Assembly (NCBI RefSeq): GCF_002973535.1 | Contig: NZ_PVEP01000001.1 | Span: 868,001-932,000 of the forward strand | Source of the DNA: Albidovulum denitrificans | GTDB taxonomy: Bacteria > Pseudomonadota > Alphaproteobacteria > Rhodobacterales > Rhodobacteraceae | Reading direction: 5' to 3' | Length of the DNA: 64,000 nt | In this document: one piece after another, positions 34,250-43,343 of the stretch | Position numbering within the stretch: the stretch's first letter is position 1 | Layout of the letters: each line of letters begins with the position of its first letter | Notes under the pieces: model-generated | Database searches by the model: none | The model's input: only the letters and a program-made list of their open reading frames with translations | Told to the model about the DNA's origin: nothing | Position numbers and translations under genes: made by a program

Positions 34250-35992
34250 ATGACCGCATTCCTGGGCGTCGAGGCATCGCTGACCGGGCGCCGCTGGACC
34301 GGGCCTTCGGTCGAGGCGGAGCGGCTGTCGGAGGCGATGGCGCAGCAGACCGGCTTGCCGCTGCCTCTGGCGCGATTGCTGGCGGCGCGCGGCGTGGCGC
34401 CGGAAGAGGCCGGGCGTTTCCTCGACCCCCAGATCCGCGACCTGCTGCCCGACCCGCGCGGGCTGCGCGACATGGAGCGCGCGGCGCGGCGGTTTCTCGA
34501 CGCGGTCCGGGCGCGCCAGCGGATCGCGGTCTTTGCCGATTACGACGTCGATGGCGGCGCCTCGGCGGCGCTTCTGCTGACCTGGCTGCGGGACATGGGA
34601 CTGCCCGCCACGCTTTATATCCCCGACCGGATTGATGAGGGCTATGGTCCCAACGCCCCGGCGATGGCCGGGCTGGCGGCAGAGCATGACCTGATCATCT
34701 GCGTCGATTGCGGCACGCTTAGCCATGACGCGATCGCGGCAGCCGAGGGGGCGGATGTCCTTGTCCTTGACCACCACCTTGGCGGTGAAACGCTGCCCCC
34801 TGCCCTTGCCGTCGTGAACCCCAACCGGCAGGACGAAAGCGGCGATCTGGGCCATCTCTGCGCCGCCGCCGTCGTCTTCCTGATGCTGGTGGAGGCAAAC
34901 CGGCAGATGCGCGAGGCAGGCGCTTCGGGGCCGGACCTGATGGCGATGCTGGACCTCGTGGCGCTGGCGACCGTGGCCGATGTCGCGCCGCTCGTCGGCG
35001 TCAACCGGGCGCTGGTGCGGCAGGGTCTGAAGATCATGGCGCGGCGCGAACGTATCGGGCTGGCCGCGCTGGCCGATGTGGCGCGGCTGGACCGGGCGCC
35101 GACGGCCTATCACCTGGGCTATGTCCTCGGGCCGCGCGTCAATGCCGGGGGCCGGATCGGCGCGCCCGACCTTGGCGCGCGGCTGCTGGCGACCGCAGAC
35201 CCGCATGAGGCGGCGGCACTGGCCGAGCGGCTTGAGGTCCTGAACGCCGAACGGCGCGAGATCGAGAACCGGGTGCGCGACGCGGCCCTTCAGCAGGCCG
35301 AGGAACGCGGGCTGGACGCGCCGCTGGTCTGGGCGGCGGGCGAAGGCTGGCACCCCGGCGTCGTCGGCATCGTCGCCGCGCGGCTGAAGGAGGCGACCCA
35401 CCGCCCCGCCATCGTGATCGGGCTTGACGGCGGCATCGGCAAGGGCTCTGGCCGGTCGGTCGAGGGGGTGGACCTTGGCGCGGCGATCCAGCGGCTTGCC
35501 GGTGAGGGGCTGCTTCTGAAGGGCGGCGGGCACCGGATGGCCGCCGGGCTGACGGTCGAGGGCGACAGGATCGAGGCGGCGATGGCGCGGCTGGCCGATC
35601 TCCTCGCCCGGCAGGGCGCCGGGGCCGCCGGGCCGCGCGACCTGAGGATCGACACGCTTTTGATGCCGTCCGCCGCGACGCCCGAGCTGCTTGAGCGGAT
35701 CGAGGCCGCCGGCCCCTTCGGCCAGGCCGCCCCCGCCCCCCGTTTCGCCTTTGCCGGGATGGCGATCACCCAGTGCCGCCGGGTGGGCGAAAACCACCTG
35801 AAGATCGGCCTCTCGGACGGCAGCGGCCCGGCGCTGGACGGCATCGCCTTCGGCGCCTTCGACGGCCCGCTGGGGCCGCGCCTGACAGAGCATGGCGGGC
35901 GCCGGTTCCACCTTGCCGGGCGGCTGGAACTGAACCACTGGCAGGGCCGGACGCGCGTTCAGCTGCGCCTTGAAGATGCCGCCGAGGCGTAG
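34250..35992 (+). CDS. recJ: Single-stranded-DNA-specific exonuclease RecJ
   Basis: 580 residues. DHH-superfamily motifs: DYDVDGGASAALL (97–109), DCGTLSHDA (153–161) and DHHLGGE (174–180). DHHA1 motifs include GRIGAPDLGARLL and GGGHRMAAGLTV. RecJ degrades single-stranded DNA 5' to 3' in recombination and mismatch repair. GGAGCAGCC positions the ATG at 34250; the frame is open from 34172 but without a usable site. A tRNA-Glu follows 81 nt downstream on the same strand. Confidence 0.95.
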   Translation: MTAFLGVEASLTGRRWTGPSVEAERLSEAMAQQTGLPLPLARLLAARGVAPEEAGRFLDPQIRDLLPDPRGLRDMERAARRFLDAVRARQRIAVFADYDVDGGASAALLLTWLRDMGLPATLYIPDRIDEGYGPNAPAMAGLAAEHDLIICVDCGTLSHDAIAAAEGADVLVLDHHLGGETLPPALAVVNPNRQDESGDLGHLCAAAVVFLMLVEANRQMREAGASGPDLMAMLDLVALATVADVAPLVGVNRALVRQGLKIMARRERIGLAALADVARLDRAPTAYHLGYVLGPRVNAGGRIGAPDLGARLLATADPHEAAALAERLEVLNAERREIENRVRDAALQQAEERGLDAPLVWAAGEGWHPGVVGIVAARLKEATHRPAIVIGLDGGIGKGSGRSVEGVDLGAAIQRLAGEGLLLKGGGHRMAAGLTVEGDRIEAAMARLADLLARQGAGAAGPRDLRIDTLLMPSAATPELLERIEAAGPFGQAAPAPRFAFAGMAITQCRRVGENHLKIGLSDGSGPALDGIAFGAFDGPLGPRLTEHGGRRFHLAGRLELNHWQGRTRVQLRLEDAAEA

Positions 35993-36073
35993 GGAAAATC
36001 GGTGTCGAAAAACTGCAAGAATCCTCTTGCCAGTCCGCTGCGGGTGGCCTAAACACCGCCGCACGCCAAGCGT

Positions 36074-36148
36074 GGCCCGTTCGTCTATCGGTTAGGACGT
36101 CAGGTTTTCAACCTGAAAAGAGGGGTTCGACTCCCCTACGGGCTGCCA
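36074..36148 (+). tRNA. tRNA-Glu (TTC)
   Basis: A 75-nt cloverleaf: acceptor GGCCCGT pairs with ACGGGCT (first pair G·U), anticodon stem CAGGT/ACCTG encloses TTTTCAA-type loop with anticodon TTC, T arm GGGG-TTCGACT-CCCC, and CCA is encoded at the end. Confidence 0.94.
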
Positions 36149-36253
36149 CTTCTTCCCGCGAATTGCAGATCTGAACACCGCGTTGTTTGGCGCGGCCTTG
36201 GCGCATGGCGCGGCAAGCGCATCTTCCGGCCACTAAGGCCCCGCCCCCAAACG

Positions 36254-36281
36254 AAAAAAGCCGCGCCCGGAGGCGCGGCCC
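36254..36281 (-). terminator. Rho-independent terminator of rpmG
   Basis: The minus strand reads GGCCGCGCCTCCGGGCGCGGC followed by TTTTTTCG, with the stem GCCGCGCC/GGGCGCGGC, about 23 nt after the rpmG stop. Confidence 0.88.
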
Positions 36282-36303
36282 TGTTCCATCGGACAGGCAG
36301 ATC

Positions 36304-36471
36304 TTACTTGATCTTGCCTTCCTTGTATTCGACATGCTCGCGCTTGACCGGGTCGTACTTCCGCACGACCATCTTTTCGGTCATGGTGCGGGCGTTCTTC
36401 TTGGTCACATAGAAGTGCCCGGTGCCCGCCGTCGAGTTCAGACGGATCTTGATCGTCGTCGGCTTCGCCAT
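36304..36471 (-). CDS. rpmG: 50S ribosomal protein L33
   Basis: 55 residues, the full normal length: [18 protein letters not shown] at the N-terminus, [15 protein letters not shown], and [18 protein letters not shown] at the end. It lacks the CXXC pairs of zinc-binding L33 paralogues, so it is the zinc-free form. A structural component of the large ribosomal subunit near the E site. A strong terminator follows. The start is set by family length. Confidence 0.97.
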   Translation of the reverse strand: MAKPTTIKIRLNSTAGTGHFYVTKKNARTMTEKMVVRKYDPVKREHVEYKEGKIK

Positions 36472-36604
36472 TGTCGTTCTCCACTTGCCGGGCGGCCTTG
36501 GCCACCCGCGAAATCCTTGAAGCCCGCCTTTTAACCGGGCGCCCTGCGGAGTCAACCGCAAAACCGGTGCCGGGCGCCGAAATTCCGCGCCCGGCGGGGC
36601 TTTG

Positions 36605-37303
36605 TCAGGCCATGCCCTGATCAATCCGCGCGCGGGTCTCGTCGCTCAGGCCCAGGGCGGTGGCAAGCTGGTTCAGATAGGCGTTCTCTTGCGGCGTATC
36701 GACCTGGATCGCCATCCGGGCGGAGGCATAGACCTGCGCCTTCATCGCGTCCCCGGTGGCCGAAGCCAGCGCCGAGACATCGACCGGCTTGTCCAGTTCC
36801 GCCTCGACAAAGGCGATCTCTTCATCGCTGGCGTCGGTCAGGTGGTCGAGGATCTTCTTGCGTTCCTCGGCGTCGATCTCGCCATCCGCCTTGGCGGCCT
36901 GGATCATGGCGCTGATCATCAGGCGGGCGTTTTCCTCCATCATGGCGTTGGCGGGCGTCCCGCCCATCATCGTCCCCATCATGTCGGTCATGGTCTTGCT
37001 GCCCGCCGCCGCCGTCGCGGTCATCGCGGAGATGAGGCTGCCAAGACCGGCCTGCCCCGCCTCGGTCGCCTGCGCGGCCTGGGTGCCAAACTTGCCCATC
37101 ATGTCGCGCACGGCCTCGGCCCCGCCCGGCATGCCCATCTTCTCGGCCATCTGGCCAAGCTGGTCGCCGATGCCGCCCGGCTCACCCGACTTGCGCAGCG
37201 CGTCCTGCACGCCGTCCATGCCGCCCATCTTGCGGTATTTGTCAAAGCCCTTGGCGGCGGCGAAACCGATGGCCAGCGTGGCCAGCGTCTTGACGAAACT
37301 CAT
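36605..37303 (-). CDS. DUF533 / TerB-like fold protein
   Basis: 232 residues. The N-terminus ([20 protein letters not shown]) looks like a weak membrane-associating helix. A Met/Gly-rich middle ([13 protein letters not shown]) is followed by a C-terminal TerB-like helical domain with [19 protein letters not shown] and a late [16 protein letters not shown]. The DGxID-E pattern is the metal-binding signature of TerB/DUF533 folds. AGGAGGTCCGAC precedes the ATG. Cellular role unknown. It lies downstream of rnpB, on the same strand. Confidence 0.85.
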   Translation of the reverse strand: MSFVKTLATLAIGFAAAKGFDKYRKMGGMDGVQDALRKSGEPGGIGDQLGQMAEKMGMPGGAEAVRDMMGKFGTQAAQATEAGQAGLGSLISAMTATAAAGSKTMTDMMGTMMGGTPANAMMEENARLMISAMIQAAKADGEIDAEERKKILDHLTDASDEEIAFVEAELDKPVDVSALASATGDAMKAQVYASARMAIQVDTPQENAYLNQLATALGLSDETRARIDQGMA

Positions 37304-37411
37304 GTCGGACCTCCTGAGATGACATTTTGTCGATCATAGCGCAGGAATTGCATCCTGCATGCGAAGAATGACCTTCGGCCCGCAAAGCTACGGAAACGGG
37401 CGGAAATATGC

Positions 37412-37840
37412 GCGGACGGCCTGTAAGCCGGATTCTGTTCCCCCCGGACCTTGATCCGGGGTTCGATGACCATTCCTCTCGCCCCGCCGTTACCGGCGGG
37501 ATCAAGCTGCCAACCCGGACCTCTCGGGCTGAAGCGTCCCTGCGGGCGGTCTCTGCGCTTGCGCGCAGACCGGCCCCCGCGCGAGGTCCCTATTTGGCAT
37601 TGCTCCCGGTGGGGCTTGCCGTGCCGGTCCTGTTGCCAGTCCCGCGGTGGGCTCTTACCCCACCGTTTCACCTTTTCCCCGGACAGGCCGGGGTAGTCTC
37701 TTCTCTGTGGCGCTTTCCCTCGGGTTTCCCCGGCCGGGCGTTACCCGGCACCGCAGCTTCATGGAGTCCGGACTTTCCTCGCGCCCCGAAGGACCCGCGG
37801 TCATCCGGCCATCCGCGCGAAGGGGGAGTTAGGCGGTCAG
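37412..37840 (-). ncRNA. rnpB: RNase P RNA, class A
   Basis: The minus strand carries the conserved catalytic core: GAGGAAAGTCCGGACTCC near the 5' end, the ACAGAGAAGAGACTACC-type central element, GGTAAGAGCCCACCG, and the 3' GAACAGAATCCGGCTTACAG. P1 can form between GACCGCCT (37838–37831) and AGGCCGTC (37422–37415) with one mismatch, which sets the ends to within a few bases. It is the ribozyme that matures tRNA 5' ends. Open frames on both strands here are spurious. Confidence 0.95.
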
Positions 37841-38100
37841 ACGGGCCACGTCAACCGGCATGGCCTGCCCATTGTATGAATGGTGGCTGTGCGTGACTGC
37901 GCCGAGGTTTGAAAAGCCGGGCATTGCCCGACCGCAGGCGGCTGTTCAGCAGCGCTTTATGGTGTGGCCCGCCTCCAACGGCTTCCGGGTTGAGGCGGTG
38001 CAATATCGCCCGCCCGCCCGGTCGGGCGATGCCCGGCGGCGCGGACCGCGCCTTGGTTCCGGGCAAGGGGAACGACCGCGAAGGGTTCAGCGGGGCAGGT

Positions 38101-38784
38101 TCAGGCCACACCGCCAAAGGGAAAGCGGCGGGCGAGGTCCTGGGCCATGGCGCGATCGGTTCCGTCCATGTCCCCCCTATGCCAGGGGCGAAACCTCAAC
38201 CGAAAGGCCGCAAGAAGCAGATCTTCCTCCAGATCGGGATAGCCGAAACCGCGCGCGAAAGGCCCGAAGGCGGCGGGGTCCTTTGGCGCGCCCCCCTCAT
38301 CGGGCCACACCGACAGCCCTTGCAGCGCCAGCCGCCGCCAGTCGAAGCGCGGGCCGGGGTCGCCCTTGCGGCCGGGCGCCATGTCGGAATGGCCGATCAC
38401 GCCTTCGGGCGGGATGGCCCAGCGCGCCATGATGCCGCCAAGCAGACCCTCAAGCGCGGCCATCTGAGGCTCGGGGAAAGGGGCGTCGCCGGGATTGGCC
38501 AGTTCGATGCCGATCGAGGCGGAATTGACGTCGGTAACGTCTCCCCAGGCGCCCGCCCCGGCATGCCAGGCGCGCGCGCCCTCATCCACAAGCTGTTCAA
38601 CCGTCCCGTCCGCGTCGATCAGCCAATGGGCCGAAACCTCGGCCGCCGGATCGCAAAGCCGCGCCCGCGCCTCGGCGCAACTTTGCATCGCGGTGTAGTG
38701 GATCACGATCAGGCGCGGCACCGCGCCATCCCGGCGCGGCCCGAAATTCGCTGAAGGGAAGCGGCTGCCGCCCGTCCCGGTCAC
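38101..38784 (-). CDS. N-acetylmuramoyl-L-alanine amidase (AmiD-like, amidase_2)
   Basis: 227 residues. The zinc amidase motifs are LIVIHYTAMQSCAEAR (first His), SAHWLIDADGTVEQLVD, RAWHAGAGAWG (second His) and GHSDMAPGRKGDPGPRFDW (third His and catalytic region). It cleaves between N-acetylmuramate and L-Ala, or acts on anhydro-muropeptides in recycling. I choose the GTG at 38784, 1 nt after the upstream stop, with AAGG about 14 nt away; this gives no signal peptide, so it may be cytoplasmic (AmpD-like). The start is the least certain part. Confidence 0.85.
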   Translation of the reverse strand: MTGTGGSRFPSANFGPRRDGAVPRLIVIHYTAMQSCAEARARLCDPAAEVSAHWLIDADGTVEQLVDEGARAWHAGAGAWGDVTDVNSASIGIELANPGDAPFPEPQMAALEGLLGGIMARWAIPPEGVIGHSDMAPGRKGDPGPRFDWRRLALQGLSVWPDEGGAPKDPAAFGPFARGFGYPDLEEDLLLAAFRLRFRPWHRGDMDGTDRAMAQDLARRFPFGGVA

Positions 38785-38785
38785 C

Positions 38786-39589
38786 CTATTGCTTCGCCTT
38801 CTGGAACGGCGTCGGGTCCCAGTAGCAGGCAAATCCGTCGCCATCGGGATCAAGGTTCTTGGAATCGCGCTGCGGCCCGCCGGCACGCAGGAAGGCCTGC
38901 TGCGCGGCCTCGGGCGTATCATAGCGCCCGCAGTTCCGCTCAGAGCTGGAAATCGCGATGCGGGAGCGGGGATAGATCGTCTCCCCCTTCCGGTTGGGCG
39001 CGTTCAGCGCGTATTGCACCAGATCGACGGCGGCAGAGGCCGCGCCGGTGCGTTCGGGCAGGTCGGTCGGCTGGACCTGCTGATACTGCGCGCGGTTCTG
39101 TTCCATCCGCGCCTTGTCAGACGCGATGGTTTCGCGTGAGGCGACGGCGGAGAAGTCGTTTTCGTCCGAAATGCCGGTATGGCTTTGCGCCGGGGCCGCC
39201 GCGATCGCGTCCCCGGTCACCGGCGCGACCGGGTTGGCGGGCGCCACATCGGGGATGGAGGGCGACACCGCCTGCCCCATCGCGTTCAAGGGCGCGCCCA
39301 CCGGCTGGCCCAGTTGGCCCTGCCCGATCCCGGCGGCGGCCAGATCGCCCGCCGTCGGCGCGCCAGAGGCGGTGGCATAGCCCGCGCCCTCCTGCACCGG
39401 CGAGGTATAGTTCGCGGGCGGCTGGACCGCCTGCGCCTGCGCGCGGCGCTCGGCGTTCAGCTGCGCCTCGCGCTGCTGGTGGTATTGGTCGTAATCGCCA
39501 AAGCCCACGCCGCCCAGCGTGTCGTTCGGCACCGGCGGCTGGCAGGCGGCCAGCGCGGCAAGGCTCAGAACCGGCAGAAACTTACGCAT
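38786..39589 (-). CDS. Lipoprotein with C-terminal excalibur-type calcium motif
   Basis: 267 residues. Signal peptide with lipobox (LSLAALAAC, Cys16), a Gln/Ala-rich low-complexity middle, and a C-terminal ERNCGRYDTPEAAQQAFLRA then DPDGDGFACYWDP. The DxDxDG loop with flanking Cys residues is the excalibur signature, thought to bind Ca2+ at the cell surface. Its stop is 1 nt from the amidase start, suggesting coupled expression and a cell-wall role. Start MRKFLPV fits the lipoprotein signal. Confidence 0.85.
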   Translation of the reverse strand: MRKFLPVLSLAALAACQPPVPNDTLGGVGFGDYDQYHQQREAQLNAERRAQAQAVQPPANYTSPVQEGAGYATASGAPTAGDLAAAGIGQGQLGQPVGAPLNAMGQAVSPSIPDVAPANPVAPVTGDAIAAAPAQSHTGISDENDFSAVASRETIASDKARMEQNRAQYQQVQPTDLPERTGAASAAVDLVQYALNAPNRKGETIYPRSRIAISSSERNCGRYDTPEAAQQAFLRAGGPQRDSKNLDPDGDGFACYWDPTPFQKAKQ

Positions 39590-39621
39590 AAAGATCGTCC
39601 CCGTTCATTTGGCCGCGCGGA

Positions 39622-41109
39622 TTACCACCATTTCGCCGGTCGCGCCACAAATCCCGCCGCGCGTTCGAGCACATAGGCGTGATTCAGCAACGCCCCCTCT
39701 TCCCACGGCCGCCCGATCAGTTGCAGCCCAAGCGGCAGCCCCTGCCGGTCAAGCCCGGTCGGAACCGCAACGCCCGGAAGGCCCGCAAGGTTCACCGTGA
39801 CGGTGAAAACGTCGTTGAGATACATGGCGATCGGGTCAGCTTCGGCCATCTCGCCCAGACCGAAGGCGGCGGAGGGCGTCGCGGGCGTCAGGATCGCGTC
39901 GATGCCGTCGGCGAACACCGTCTCGAAATCGCGCTTGATCAGCGCGCGGACCTTGCGGGCGCGGTTGTAATAGGCGTCGTAGAACCCGGCCGACAGGACA
40001 TAGGTCCCGATCATGACGCGGCGCTGCACTTCGTGGCCGAAGCCCTCGGCGCGGGTCTTTTCATACATCTCGGTGATGCCGTCGCCCTGCCCCAGCTTGG
40101 CGCGGTGGCCATAGCGCACCCCGTCATAGCGGGCGAGGTTCGACGACGCCTCGGCAGGCGCGACGACGTAATAGGCGGGCAGCGCGTATTTGGTGTGGGG
40201 CAGCGAAATATCGACGATCTCGGCACCCGCGTCCTTCAGCATCGCGGTGCCGTCGGCCCAGAGTTTCTCGATCTCGTCCGGCATCCCGTCCATGCGGTAT
40301 TCGCGCGGGATGCCGATCTTCTTGCCGCGAATGTCGCCGGTCAGGGCGGCTTCGAAATCCGGCACCGGAAGGTCGGCAGAGGTCGAATCCTTCGGGTCAT
40401 GGCCGCACATCGCGCCCAGCATGATCGCCGCGTCGCGCACATCCTTGGTCATCGGCCCGGCCTGATCGAGCGACGAGGCGAACGCCACGATCCCCCAGCG
40501 CGAGCAGCGCCCATAGGTCGGCTTGATCCCGGTGATGCCGGTGAAGGCGGCGGGCTGGCGGATCGAGCCGCCGGTATCGGTGCCGGTCGCACCAAGGCAA
40601 AGATCGGCGGCCACGGCCGAGGCTGACCCGCCCGAGGACCCGCCCGGCGTCAGCGCCGCGTCGTCATTGCCGCGCCGCCAGGGGTTCACGGCGTTGCCAT
40701 AGCACGAGGTCTCGTTCGAGGAGCCCATCGCGAATTCGTCCATGTTCAGCTTGCCAAGCATGACCGCGCCCGCATCGACAAGCTGCTGGGATACGGTCGA
40801 TTCATACTCCGGCTTGAAACCCTTGAGGATGTTCGACGCCGCCTGGCTCGGCACGCCCCTGGTGCAGAAAAGGTCCTTGATCCCGACCGGGATGCCGCAC
40901 ATGGCCGGTGCCTCGCCCGCCTTGATCCGCTGATCCGCCGCCGCAGCGCGGTCCCGCGCGATCTCGGGCGTCTTGTGGACAAAGGCGTTCAGCGCGCCCG
41001 CGCCGTCGATGGCACTCAGACAGGCCTCGGTCAGCTCCGCGCTCGTCACCTCGCCCTTGCGCAGCATGTCGCGCGCGGCGGCGATGGTCAGTTCGTTCAG
41101 CTTCGTCAT
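39622..41109 (-). CDS. gatA: Asp-tRNA(Asn)/Glu-tRNA(Gln) amidotransferase subunit A
   Basis: 495 residues. The amidase-signature catalytic set is complete: Lys78 (PVGIKDLFC), cis-Ser158 ([12 protein letters not shown]) and Ser182 ([13 protein letters not shown]). It hydrolyses glutamine and channels ammonia to GatB to convert misacylated Glu-tRNA(Gln) and/or Asp-tRNA(Asn). It overlaps gatC by 4 nt (ATGA). gatB lies about 14 kb away on the other strand, so stoichiometry is not controlled by one operon. Confidence 0.96.
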   Translation of the reverse strand: MTKLNELTIAAARDMLRKGEVTSAELTEACLSAIDGAGALNAFVHKTPEIARDRAAAADQRIKAGEAPAMCGIPVGIKDLFCTRGVPSQAASNILKGFKPEYESTVSQQLVDAGAVMLGKLNMDEFAMGSSNETSCYGNAVNPWRRGNDDAALTPGGSSGGSASAVAADLCLGATGTDTGGSIRQPAAFTGITGIKPTYGRCSRWGIVAFASSLDQAGPMTKDVRDAAIMLGAMCGHDPKDSTSADLPVPDFEAALTGDIRGKKIGIPREYRMDGMPDEIEKLWADGTAMLKDAGAEIVDISLPHTKYALPAYYVVAPAEASSNLARYDGVRYGHRAKLGQGDGITEMYEKTRAEGFGHEVQRRVMIGTYVLSAGFYDAYYNRARKVRALIKRDFETVFADGIDAILTPATPSAAFGLGEMAEADPIAMYLNDVFTVTVNLAGLPGVAVPTGLDRQGLPLGLQLIGRPWEEGALLNHAYVLERAAGFVARPAKWW

Positions 41110-41393
41110 TCGACCACCTTCGGCACGGCAAAGAACCCTTCGCGCGCGTCGGGCGCGTTCGACAGGATCTGTTTCTGGATATTGCCGTCGGTCACCACGT
41201 CCTTGCGGCGTTTCAGGCGCATCGGCGTGACCGAGGTCATCGGCTCAACGCCCTCCACATCGACCTCGTTCAATTGCTCCATGAAGGCCAGCACCGCCGA
41301 AAGCTCCCCCGCCAGCGCGGGCAGGTCCTCTTCCTTCACGGCGATCCGCGCCAGATGCGCGACCTTCCGCGCGGTCGAAATGTCGATGGACAT
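41106..41393 (-). CDS. gatC: Asp-tRNA(Asn)/Glu-tRNA(Gln) amidotransferase subunit C
   Basis: 95 residues, full length: [20 protein letters not shown] at the N-terminus, [15 protein letters not shown] in the middle and [15 protein letters not shown] at the end. GatC wraps around and stabilises the GatA–GatB contact. It leads the gatCA operon. The ATG at 41393 gives the normal family start. Confidence 0.95.
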   Translation of the reverse strand: MSIDISTARKVAHLARIAVKEEDLPALAGELSAVLAFMEQLNEVDVEGVEPMTSVTPMRLKRRKDVVTDGNIQKQILSNAPDAREGFFAVPKVVE

Positions 41394-41477
41394 CGGGCTA
41401 TACTCCGTCCTTTGATCGGGGCAGGGTTTACCCGCGCCACGCCTTGCCCGCAAGGGCGCCGACGACAGGAGGACAAG

Positions 41478-42170
41478 ATGAAGATCACATGGCTCGGCCA
41501 TTCCGGCTTTCGCATCGAAATCGAACAGGCGGTGCTGCTGATCGACCCCTGGATGACCGGAAATCCTGTTTTTCCCGAGGGCCGCGAGGGGGAGGCCACG
41601 GCGGACGCGACCCATATCCTCCTGACCCACGGCCATGGCGATCACACCGGCGATGCCCTGGCCATCGCCAAAGACAAGGGCATTCCCGTCGCCGGGATCT
41701 ATGACCTGATTTCCTTTTGGGAGGAAGGTGAGGGCATCACCGGCATCGGCTTTAACAAGGGCGGCACGATCGAGGTGAACGGGGCGAAGGTGTCGATGGT
41801 GCCGGCCCAGCATTCCTCCTCGCTCGGCGGGCCGAACGGGCCGGTCTATGCGGGGCATGAGGCGGGCTATATGATCGCGGGCGAAGGCCATACGATCTAC
41901 CTCAGCGGCGACACGACGGTGATGGCCGACATGGGCTGGATGGGCGAATATTACGCCCCCGATATCGGCATCCTGTGCGCGGGCGGGCATTTCACCATGG
42001 ACATGAAGATGGCGGCCTTTGCGGCGAAGAAATACTTTGCCTTCAAGACCGTGATCCCCTGCCATTACAAGACCTTCCCGATCCTCGCGCAGAATGCGGA
42101 TGACCTGAAGGCCGGACTGCCCGGCGTGAACGTGATCGAGGCCGGAGTGATGGCCCCGATCACGCTTTAA
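41478..42170 (+). CDS. UPF0173 metallo-beta-lactamase fold hydrolase
   Basis: 230 residues. The start [14 protein letters not shown] and the zinc motif [11 protein letters not shown] (His51, His53, Asp55, His56) mark the UPF0173 metal-dependent hydrolase family. Later ligands are in [12 protein letters not shown] and IPCHYKTFP. The physiological substrate is unknown. AGGAGGACAAG precedes the ATG. Divergent from gatC (84 nt). Confidence 0.93.
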   Translation: MKITWLGHSGFRIEIEQAVLLIDPWMTGNPVFPEGREGEATADATHILLTHGHGDHTGDALAIAKDKGIPVAGIYDLISFWEEGEGITGIGFNKGGTIEVNGAKVSMVPAQHSSSLGGPNGPVYAGHEAGYMIAGEGHTIYLSGDTTVMADMGWMGEYYAPDIGILCAGGHFTMDMKMAAFAAKKYFAFKTVIPCHYKTFPILAQNADDLKAGLPGVNVIEAGVMAPITL

Positions 42171-42188
42171 GACGCAAGGGGGCGGCCC

Positions 42189-42410
42189 TCACAGCTCCCA
42201 ATACCTTCGCCCCTGCGTCCGCGGATCAAGCCCGATGTCGCGCCGGATATGGTCGGACAGCTCCGTCTCCCGTATCCGCCGCGCCAGTGCGCGCCGCCCG
42301 GCGAGGTGGCGGACCAGCGCCAGCACCACCCGGACGGCGCCGTATTCGGCGACCAGCGCCCGGACGGCCATGGCAGGCCCCGGCAGGTCGCTCCTCAGTT
42401 CTGCGTTCAT
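42189..42410 (-). CDS. DUF1127 (YjiS-like) small protein
   Basis: 73 residues. The basic C-terminal half carries the DUF1127 core: RRIRETELSDHIRRDIGLDP, followed by GRRYWEL. DUF1127 proteins are short Arg-rich proteins; in some alphaproteobacteria they affect RNA turnover and phosphate or carbon metabolism. The upstream ribosome-binding site is weak, so the start is tentative. Converges on the UPF0173 gene. Confidence 0.7.
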   Translation of the reverse strand: MNAELRSDLPGPAMAVRALVAEYGAVRVVLALVRHLAGRRALARRIRETELSDHIRRDIGLDPRTQGRRYWEL

Positions 42411-42789
42411 GTCGTCACATCGCCCCGGACCGGACCGGCCAAAGGCGCCCTAATCAGATGAATTGGAATGGCCTGAACCCGGCGCCGGGCCGGTGTCAGA
42501 GGTGGTTTTTCTGGAATGGATCGCGCCCGGTCAGCGCCGGTGCGCGGGTCCCTCGGTCGCGGGGCGGATCAGCAGGTAAAGGCTGATCGGTGGGACCAGA
42601 GCCACCAGGCCGCGCCAGCACCCGGACGAAGCGTCGAAAGATCATAGATGGTCATCCTGCGCCTCCTTTTCTGCGGGTGTCGGGACGGGCGCAGGAATAT
42701 CGGGGGAATGACGGGATACAAAGCGCGGAATTGTACCCCCTGCCCGGCGGGGATTGTCTGTGTCGGATGCGACACAATCCCCGCGCCGG
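42411..42789. other. 379-bp region between the DUF1127 gene and tadA
   Basis: Holds the possible broken small gene at 42531–42655 on the minus strand and otherwise no recognised element. A GACACAATCCCCGCGCC-type stretch just past the tadA stop on the minus side shows no clear hairpin. Confidence 0.4.
42531..42655 (-). pseudogene. Possible frameshifted small membrane-protein gene
   Basis: An excellent ribosome-binding site (AAAAGGAGG, 6 nt spacing) precedes ATG 42655, which opens a 28-codon frame (MTIYDLSTLRPGAGAAWW…, stop at 42569). In another frame of the same stretch the sequence reads LVALVPPISLYLLIRPATEG and stops at 42531, a convincing membrane segment. One −1 frameshift would join MTIYDLSTL to it. 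Either a decayed small gene, a base-call error, or a genuine 28-residue peptide. Confidence 0.35.
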
Positions 42790-43245
42790 TCAGTCGCGGC
42801 GCCCGGCAAAGAAATCCTTCAAAAGCCGCGCCGCCGCGTCCGCGCCGATGCCGTCATAGACCTCGGGCGCGTGGTGACATTGCGGATGGGCGAAGACACG
42901 CGCGCCATGGGCGACGCCGCCGGATTTCGGGTCTTCCGCGCCATAGTAAAGCCGCCCGATCCGCGCGAAGGAGATGGCCGCGGCGCACATCGGACAGGGT
43001 TCCAGCGTGACGTAAAGATCATGCCCCGGCAGCCTTTCCGCCCCCGCCGCCGCACAGGCCGACCGCAGCGCCAGCACCTCGGCATGGGCCGTCGGATCGT
43101 TCAACTCCCGCGTCCGGTTGCCCGCGGCGGCAACCACCCGCCCGTCCGGCGCGACGACGACGGCCCCCACCGGCACCTCGCCGCGCGCGCCCGCCGCCCG
43201 CGCCTCGGCCAGGGCCGTTTCCATATAGCTGCGAAATCCGATCAT
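42790..43245 (-). CDS. tadA: tRNA-specific adenosine deaminase TadA
   Basis: 151 residues. The cytidine-deaminase-fold zinc site is TAHAEVLAL (His54, catalytic Glu56) with EPCPMCAAAISFARI (Cys84, Cys87). The tRNA-specific features GAVVVAPDGRVVAAAGNRT and YYGAEDPKSGG are also present. It converts A34 to inosine in tRNA-Arg(ACG), an essential function. GGAAAG precedes the ATG at 43245. Divergent from the RluB-type gene with 98 nt between. Confidence 0.93.
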   Translation of the reverse strand: MIGFRSYMETALAEARAAGARGEVPVGAVVVAPDGRVVAAAGNRTRELNDPTAHAEVLALRSACAAAGAERLPGHDLYVTLEPCPMCAAAISFARIGRLYYGAEDPKSGGVAHGARVFAHPQCHHAPEVYDGIGADAAARLLKDFFAGRRD

Positions 43246-43343
43246 CTTTCCGTCATGCCGTGCGTCCGGGGCGCATGCAAGCGCTTCCCTCGGCCCGCGA
43301 TTGGCGCTAGAAGCGGCGCCTTGCAACAGCCGGGGACCAGACC

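Noticed and set aside
37408-37896. Open frames on both strands over the RNase P RNA
   Set aside because: The conserved RNase P core and its 5'/3' pairing explain the sequence.
37841-38100. An 88-codon minus-strand frame between rnpB and the amidase gene
   Set aside because: No ribosome-binding site and no protein-like pattern; it runs past the amidase stop and is treated as non-coding.
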